From: Williamsoniiplasma lucivorax ATCC 49196 | GTDB taxonomy: Bacteria; Bacillota_I; Bacilli_A; Mycoplasmatales; Mycoplasmataceae | Assembly (NCBI RefSeq): GCF_000518285.1 | Contig: NZ_JADH01000003.1 | Span: 36,526-100,525, forward strand | DNA length: 64,000 nucleotides | Direction of reading: 5' to 3' | Shown: in pieces, positions 57,587 to 64,000 of the stretch | Layout: each line of letters starts with the position of its first letter | Position numbering within the stretch: position 1 is the first letter of the stretch | Position numbers and translations under genes: made by a program | Notes under the pieces: generated by a model | What the model was told of the DNA's origin: nothing | The model's input: the letters and a program-made list of their open reading frames with translations, nothing else | Databases searched by the model: none

Positions 57587-59620
57587 TTATGCTATTTCTA
57601 ATAATAATCAATCTTGTTTGACGGCATGTTTTAAATAATATTCACGCTCATGTGCATAAGATGAGCCATAAAAATTAGCTTTATTCTCTTGGGTAATTGG
57701 ACCAGTTCATTGGACACCCGGTTCTGTTTCCTGACCAAATCCTCTAAAAGGAACTCTCAGCATAATTTGTATTGAACCAAATTTTAGATTGTAATTCATC
57801 AAAGTATTTGTTGGATTGAAAATATCATTTATTTTCGCAATCCCTAACCCAATTTTTCCCTTTGATGTTTTTTTCATCACTAACGGTTGAGAGTTACTCA
57901 TAATTTCCATTGAACTAGTGAATGCTTCAAACTTCATTTCTTGAGAGCTTTTAATTACTTGATCAAGTTGGCTACCTATCATTGAAGTATGAGTTCCTAC
58001 TTCAAAATTTAATCCTTTTTGCATTGCTAATGATTGCCCAGCATCTAATTTAGCCTTAACATCATCTCACTGAATTTTATTTGTCATTGTAAAAGCTTTT
58101 TTATAATCTGCTTTGGCTGCATCACTTATTTGAAATAATGTATTATCAACTGTTGGAGATTGATTTACACTTCATAAGTGTTGATTAATAAACAAGATTG
58201 ATTGATATAAAGCTAATAAAAGTTGTTTTTCTTTGGTTTGATAATTAGTTGATGCGTTATTTTTGTATGTTCAAGGAATACTAATTGTTGGGATTTTTAA
58301 TTTTAAACCACCATTGGCCCCACCAAAAACAAGGTTGATATTAGATAAAGCAAAAGTTCCATGTGTACTAATTTGTAGAAGCATGTTTTGAAGAGCTTCC
58401 CCATCCTTGATTCCATATTTTTTTAAAAATGTTGTTAACTCTTCATTGTATGCATCAGCTTTAAGAGTTTTATCTTTCATCAATCTTTTTTGAATCAGGT
58501 CCATGGCTGTAGCTTCGGTCATACCATTTGAAGATTTATCTTTTAAAATTAAATTATTAGCTAAAGAATTGTTTTCAAATTGATTTATAGTATTTAGCAC
58601 ATCTCAATCTTTTTTAGTATTTAATCAATCACCTTCAATATTGATATTTTTTCCATCAATAGTATTGTTTTCATCAAGTTCACTTGTTGTACCTTGAACT
58701 TTATCTGCCACAATTTGATCAATCATTTCCTTAATACCTTGTTTAAATGAGCCAGTTGGTTGATTTAAAAAGTTAGCAATTGGTTGACCTAGATGACCAT
58801 AATTTTTTAAATTAGGATTTGTGTTTTTTAATGCATTAAAGTTGAAATTAGTTGATTTAGCATCATTTGGATTATTTAATACTTTAGTTGGTAATTCATT
58901 TCTCACAACTTCAATCATTTGCATAATGTTTCCATCTTCTCCAATTAAAAGGGCCATTTCAAATGGAGTTGTTTTATAAATATCTTTGTTACCACTTTCA
59001 TCACGATAATACATTTTGATTGTTGGATTCAATGTAATTTGATAAAGCAATTCTACTGTTTCTTCGCTTGTTGACTTTGCATTAATTTTGACTTTTTGTC
59101 CTAATAATTGAAACTTATCTTCAATTTCAAAACCAGCAAATGTCTCATTTCATTCCCCACCCATTGCAATGTCTTTATATTTATCATGATTTAACGTAAT
59201 CATGTTTTTAAAATATTTACTAAATGTGTTGTGGTGAAAAATGATGTTTAAATCATTTTTCATTTTTTCTTTAGCTTCTTTGTCATTTCTTAAATCTTGG
59301 TTTTGAGGTTGACCTTCTTCAACTTTATATTTGTCAATTAAATATTTGAAATTGAAAAATTTGCTATTGGTAAGATCCCCGGCCCCTTCTTTGTTGATTT
59401 TAGTAATCACTCTAGCTTGACTTTCTTGATCATTGTATGTATCTAATCAAACTTTTTGCAAAGCATCTTTATAACTAACAACATTTTCAATAGTTGCTGA
59501 AGATGTTCCTTCTTCTACAACATCCTCTTCGTCACTAGTTGTTTTGTTGCAAGCAACAACAGTTAATGTACTAGTTGCCACTAATCCGATAATTCCTAAT
59601 AAACTTAGTAGTTTTTTCAT
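57587..59620 (-). CDS. Large lipoprotein 3 of the family, 677 aa
   Basis: Lipobox signal (MKKLLSLLGIIGLVATSTLTVVAC, identical to lipoprotein 2 in all but one position), a short acidic spacer, and the same domain blocks as lipoproteins 1 and 2: KMKNDLNIIFHHNTFSKYF, KMYYRDESGNKD, LIGEDGNIMQMI, LKLKIPTISIPWTY, MKFEAFTSSMEI. It starts at 59620 behind AAGGGGAA; an ATG at 59656 upstream lacks a site. The shared signal peptide shows recent duplication or gene conversion with lipoprotein 2. Confidence 0.88.
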
Positions 59621-59654
59621 TTTTAATTCCCCTTCTATTGTTGTGATTCTTGAC

Positions 59655-59711
59655 ACATGCTAATTTAAACACACATTTTTTATTAACTTACATAACAAAG
59701 AAGTAGGCAAT
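59655..59711 (-). promoter_or_regulatory. Leader shared with lipoprotein 1
   Basis: Counterpart of 51404-51460 (see there). Between here and 59958 I see no gene or clear structure. Confidence 0.5.
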
Positions 59712-59958
59712 CAACCAACTGAATAAAAGTAAATTTTCATTATTGTCTTGTGTGATGCATTTTCCTAAAAATTGGTTATTTTGCTCTTTTTTAAAACAAT
59801 TTTGGGCAAAAAAGGCAAAAAAGAACGATTTTTACCCAATTTTTAGCAATTTTTGATAATTAAACAGGTTTTCAGAAATATACAACAATGATAAAAGCTG
59901 AAACAAAAATAAATGTTCCAAACACAACTTTTTGTGAATCGCAAGGTCAAGATTTGAT

Positions 59959-59988
59959 TTGACTATTGATTTTCTCTTGTTATATAAT
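59959..59988 (+). promoter_or_regulatory. Strong promoter of the G7 gene
   Basis: TTGACT and TATAAT separated by 18 bases, the best consensus promoter in the window, 32 bases before the start codon at 60020. Confidence 0.75.
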
Positions 59989-60019
59989 GGGTAAAGTTTT
60001 TAGAAAAGGGGGATATATA

Positions 60020-60704
60020 ATGAAAACAAAATTTGAGGGAATGTATAAGGGGGGGCTTAATTACCATAATTGTTGGTAGTGTATTCGCTATTTTAGGATT
60101 TACTGTAAGCTTTGTAATAACTGTAATAAATTGCTTTAGTTATTGGTATTCAGATCTTAACAATATTATAGAAATGGTTATGTCATTAATAATGGTCATC
60201 ACACCTATTGTAATATTGGTTTTCGCAAGTAAGGATTTAAAAAATAAATCAACAAGTAGACAAAAAACTCTTGGTATTTTAGCAACTGTTTGAAGTGGAG
60301 TAATATTGATTTATACAATTTCTTCATTCTTCATATTTATAGGAGCACTTTATGGAGGGTGATTTGTAAGCTTATCTGTCATATTATGCGCAATTGGAGG
60401 AATCTTGTTATTAGTCGTTAAAAATGAAGCAACTACTAAACAAACAACACCGCTAGTGTCAAACGATTTCCAATTCATGGTTGATCAAGCTGTTCAACAA
60501 TTAAATGATGCAATGCTAACAATTAAAGATGCACATAAAACAAATGTTGACACAAAAGAGTTAAAAGAGAAAATTAAAGAAGCTAAATTAATTTCTGCGG
60601 ATTACAAACCAAAACAAGCATGACACAATTTCCAAGATGTCATTAAATCAGCTGAAGAAGTGATCAACAATGTGACTGAAATTCCAGCTACTAAAAAAGC
60701 ATAA
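60020..60704 (+). CDS. Four-TM membrane protein, start out of frame by a G7 tract
   Basis: The promoter, a strong ribosome binding site (AAGGGGG) and ATG at 60020 begin MKTKFEGMYKGG. The frame then passes a run of seven Gs at 60049-60055 and soon stops (TAG). The long open frame lies one step away. With six Gs the start joins it exactly: MKTKFEGMYKGGLITIIVGSVFAILGF. The open frame has four membrane segments and a ~90-residue helical cytoplasmic tail (FMVDQAVQQLNDAMLTIKD). A start without the shift (TTG at 60033) is possible but has no good binding site. G7 is very rare in this AT-rich DNA. Family unknown. Confidence 0.7.
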
Positions 60705-60757
60705 TTTTTAAAACTTTATGATTTAAAAATTATTAAGTTTAAAAAGCTAAATATTTT

Positions 60758-60779
60758 AAAAGTAGGTCACCCTACTTTT
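60758..60779 (+). terminator. Terminator of the G7 gene
   Basis: Stem AAAAGTAGG/CCTACTTTT with a 4-base loop and T-run. Confidence 0.8.
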
Positions 60780-60788
60780 TTAATTTTG

Positions 60789-60823
60789 CATGTTTTTGTT
60801 GAATAACATGCAACAAAAACATG
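60789..60823. repeat. 13-bp perfect inverted repeat
   Basis: CATGTTTTTGTTG and its exact complement with a 9-base loop, between the terminator and the MATE gene. It is not followed by a T-run, so it may be an operator or cruciform rather than a terminator. Confidence 0.5.
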
Positions 60824-60885
60824 ATTATTAGAAAGCAAATTTTATCTTCATAAAAAAGTGTGAGAATATATTTAAAAAGGAACAT

Positions 60886-62340
60886 ATGAGACCGATCAAG
60901 AAAAACACCGATCCACAATTAAAACCATTTGCAAGAATTAAAAATCCCTTCTGAAAAATTGATAATTGAAAAGACATCTTACAAATGGCAATTCCGATTT
61001 TTATTCAATTATCTTTTAATGTGATTATTGCCCAAATTAACATTATTGCCATTAATCATTATCAAAATGGAGTATATGCTGATGCAGTTTCTAAAGCTGT
61101 TTTAACTTATGTCACTTTACAATTTATTCCGACTTTAATTGCTAGTGGGAGTTTAGTGGTTTGCGGTAATTTAATTGGTCAAGGTAGAACTAATGAAATT
61201 GGTAAAGTGATTATTACTGGGATCATCATCAACTTTGCAATTACTAGTTTTATTTTTATCTTTGTCCAAGTGTTTGCAAGTCAAATTTTAGATTTAATGA
61301 ATGCTGGACAATTTCATGAAAAACTACCTAACGGAAAAACCCCGAAAGTCTTTACAATTAGTTATTATCGTTTATTAAATATTCAGCTATTAGTGCTTTC
61401 TTTATCACAAGTGTGGATTTCGGGATTACAAGCAATTAAGAAAAATATCCATGTCACAATTGGGGCCATTGCAAGTAATATTGTGGATTTAATTTTTGTC
61501 ACTTTAGTTTTATTTGCTTTTAACCTTGATCCGATTTGATCAGCCCTTTCAATATGTATTGCTGGGGTTGTGCAATTAATTTATATGTTAGTGATGAATC
61601 TTAAACTAATTGATTACAAAACCCATAAAGGTCGTCATATTAATTTTAAAATGGCGAAGGAAACGTTTAAAGTTGGTTTGCCAATTGCTTTAGAAATGGG
61701 GATTTGAAGTTTATGTAATTTTGCAACTGGAACTGCCATTGCCCATTTAGTGATTGGACAAGGTGGAGAAACTTCAAATCCATGAATTGTTTTACATCGT
61801 TCGATAAATTCGATTAGTCAATTTTCTTTTGCTTTCATGCAAGCTATGGGGACGGTGACAGCCGTCATGGTTTCGAGAAAAATTGGGGAAGGCAAAATTA
61901 ATGAAGCTTATCAAGCAGGAATTAGTTGTTGAAAAACAGCGATGTATGCCTCTATCTTTTTTGGGGCATTTATGTTAAGTTTTGCTTATTTATTACTGCT
62001 CATGTTTAACCATACTCCACAACAAATTATTCCTTGAGGATTTTCTTTAATGGCGATTATTTCCCTGAAATTAATTGTTGATACTGTCAATATGACTTTA
62101 TTAAGAGCTTGTTGAGCAGTCGGGGATTTATGATATCCATTAATTATTTCAATTATCACAATGGGAATTGGGATGGTTGGTCTACCGATGATGATTGTTT
62201 ATGGTTTTAAAGTTTATGAAGGAATGGGTTTAATTCTTATTTATCTTGGGGTTGTTGTTGATCCATTATTGCGTTCTATTATTTATTCCACACGTTGAAT
62301 CAAAGGCACATGAACCAAATATGCAAAGCAAATTTCATAA
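60886..62340 (+). CDS. MATE-family efflux transporter
   Basis: The 484-residue protein has twelve membrane segments in two similar halves, with LQMAIPIFIQLSFNVIIAQINIIAINHY at the start of half one and FKVGLPIALEMGIWSLCNFATGTAIAHL at the start of half two, the normal MATE plan. UGA is Trp at many points. It probably exports cationic drugs or metabolites by Na+/H+ antiport; the substrate is unknown. AAAAAGGA precedes the ATG. Confidence 0.88.
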
Positions 62341-62411
62341 TATTAATTTTTGTTTGTTTAACTATTTTTCAAAATCAAATAAAAAGTTAAAATGTATATA
62401 TGGAGGACCTT

Positions 62412-63137
62412 ATGGAAATTTCAGATTTTTGAACAAACAAAATTCGTGGCGAAATAACAAAAAGAACTATTAATATACTATGTATTTCAATTGGTATTTT
62501 ATTATTTTTCTTTGGATTTCTATTTGAAATAGTACCAATAACTACTTTTACTGAAAATAAACCAGAAAGTATGAAAATTTTCAAAATTTATTTATACTGA
62601 AATTTATTTTTATTTTTAACATTAGCATTCATTCAAAATATTTTTGGACGTGTAATTTTATGCAAAATCAAAAACAGTGTTTTTCATAACGATATTACTT
62701 ATTTAAGTGAAACAAAAAGTTATTTATACTTTTTTATTTATGAATATAAAAATATCAATGATCAAATTCAAAAAATTATTAATAATGATAATTTTAGTAA
62801 AACTAAAAATTTAGAAACATTGAAATTTTTGAATCTAAAAAACATTTTAATGAATTTATATTTATGATTTTTTTTAATTAGTTTTCTCGTTATGCAATTA
62901 TCCATCAAAAAAAGTGGTTGACATTGAGAATTAATGTTAGCCATTTGCACGCTGTGTGTATATATTGTCATTATTTTTCCACTTGTAATCATTAGACAAA
63001 TAATTTTTAATACCTGAACAAAAAAATATATCTATAACATGATTAGTGAAGAACAATATTTTTTAAAATATAAATATTTAATTGCCAAAAGAACTAAGCA
63101 AAAAATGTTAATTGTGAGTAAAAAAGATGATTTTTAA
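62412..63137 (+). CDS. Membrane protein, 241 aa, unknown
   Basis: About four membrane segments in two pairs (ILCISIGILLFFFGFLFEIV, LFLFLTLAFIQNIFGRVI, LYLWFFLISFLVMQL, LAICTLCVYIVIIFPLVII), separated by a ~80-residue cytoplasmic loop. GGAGG lies five bases before the ATG. Very AT-rich, like the convergent gene at 63172. Function unknown. Confidence 0.7.
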
Positions 63138-63148
63138 ATCATCTTTTT
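63121..63148. terminator. Terminator overlapping the stop of the 62412 gene
   Basis: Stem AAAAAGATGATTT/AAATCATCTTTTT with a very short loop, followed by T-rich DNA. Confidence 0.75.
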
Positions 63149-63171
63149 CTTTATTATTTTATGTCATTGTT

Positions 63172-63687
63172 TTATTCTGACTCTAAAATTTTTTTGATTT
63201 TTTGATCATTAACACGTAATTTTCAATGACAAATAAATCTTATAAACAACAAAACAACACCAGAAATCCAACAAAAAACTCAATATCAAATAGTAAATAG
63301 CATGAACTTAATAAAACTATATCATTCATCTTTAGAAGCATCTTTTCCTTCTTCTATCAAAAATATAGGAACGCTTAAATAAAACACTATCAACAAAGGA
63401 TTACCATTTGTTCTAGGAGGAAGTCAATCATCTTTAAAATTATCTGTTATGTCATTAAAAACATCATGATACATTGATTTTGTTAAGAATAAAGTAGAAA
63501 TTACCCTAAAGGAAGCAATGTAATATCCTTTTTTATTTAAAATAAAAGTTTTAAGTAAAATATAACTAAGATTGATAAAAACGATTACAAGTATAACAAT
63601 TAGTATTACTAAAGGAATTTGTAAACCTATATTGTTTTTTGTTTGTATCGGGTCTGTAAAGAATTTTGTGTAAATTCCAAAACACAC
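63172..63687 (-). CDS. Membrane protein, perhaps cut at its start by an IS element
   Basis: A ~170-residue open frame with membrane segments near the start (IPLVILIVILVIVFINLSYIL) and in the second half (FIKFMLFTIWYWVFCWISGVVLLF). There is no ATG: the only start codon in the open stretch is GTG at 63687, without a ribosome binding site, and an in-frame stop lies just upstream. Because an IS256-type transposase begins at 63732, the original 5' end may have been lost by insertion. Confidence 0.55.
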
Positions 63688-63731
63688 GATTAACTTTGTA
63701 GTAAGTTAATAATGAAGAATGGAGATAACAC

Positions 63732-64000
63732 ATGAAAAAACAACCAAAAGATTCTTTCGAACAAGGTCTAGACCTAATACTTGAAAATGAAAAAGATTTT
63801 TCAAAAATTTTTAATGAAGATGGGCTATTTAAAAAGCTAACGAAAAGAATTGTTGAAAGGGCTTTAAATACTGAAATGGATGCCTATTTAGGGTATGAAA
63901 AATATAACCGAAATACAGATGAAAATAACTATCGAAATGGGACAAGTTCCAAAACAATTTTGACTGAAAATGGTGAAATTGATTTAGTCATTCCAAGAGA
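63732..64000 (+). mobile_element. IS256-family transposase, 5' part
   Basis: The first 89 residues of a mutator-type DDE transposase: LFKKLTKRIVERALNTEMDAYLGYEK followed by NNYRNGTSSKTILTENGEI and DLVIPR, the standard IS256 N-terminus. GGAG precedes the ATG at 63732. The gene runs out of the window. The left inverted repeat should lie in about 63650-63720 (GTGT-rich sequence at 63668-63690) but cannot be fixed without the right end. Confidence 0.9.

Overview
This window is AT-rich DNA from a wall-less bacterium of the Mollicutes. UGA is read as tryptophan throughout: most genes are open only if TGA is sense, often at conserved Trp positions. The closest fit is the Spiroplasma / Entomoplasma / Mesoplasma / Williamsoniiplasma group. 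Evidence for that is the lipoprotein leader (MKKLLxLLG...TVVxC), a BspA-like DUF285 lipoprotein, lipoprotein-linked ABC genes, many PTS genes and YwaF-type membrane proteins. I saw no rRNA, tRNA or CRISPR array.

Layout. 1-7.2 kb: the end of a PTS EIIC gene with a long coiled-coil tail, a MupG-family gene, nadK, trpS, a small unknown gene and a fused fructose PTS (fruA), also with a coiled-coil tail. 7.3-10.4 kb: infC-rpmI-rplT behind an attenuator-like leader. Here ribosomal protein L20 carries a ~200-residue C-terminal extension, and the next gene encodes a membrane protein ending in the same ~125-residue module. 10.4-19.2 kb: split glucose-type PTS parts (EIIB, two EIICs, EIIA/crr), agaS with a divergent DeoR regulator, and small membrane proteins. 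19.3-25.4 kb: two YwaF paralogues, an AzgA-type purine permease behind a guanine-class riboswitch with a very short L3 loop, and ptsI.

25.6-31.3 kb: a freestanding alanyl-tRNA-editing protein (the C-terminal half of AlaRS), thrS with a T-box leader and a degenerate editing domain, and an M13 peptidase. 31.5-38.7 kb: a lactose/galactose-6-phosphate operon (lipoprotein, DeoR regulator, lacE, a membrane protein, lacF, a lipoprotein, lacA, lacB) with a divergent class II aldolase. 39-44.7 kb: a 1040-residue DUF285 lipoprotein, then pyk and pfkA.

44.8-64 kb is a surface-protein region. It holds a repeat-rich lipoprotein split by a one-base frameshift in an A6 run, a coiled-coil gene followed by two truncated tandem copies, three paralogous ~680-residue lipoproteins around an ABC ATPase/permease pair, a membrane-protein gene whose start codon is separated from its reading frame by a G7 tract, a MATE transporter, two small membrane-protein genes, and the start of an IS256-family transposase.

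Taken together, sugar enters through PTS permeases driven by ptsI and crr and feeds glycolysis (pfkA, pyk, the class II aldolase). The last third is devoted to variable or secreted surface proteins. The most unusual observation is the L20/membrane-protein pair that shares a private C-terminal module.
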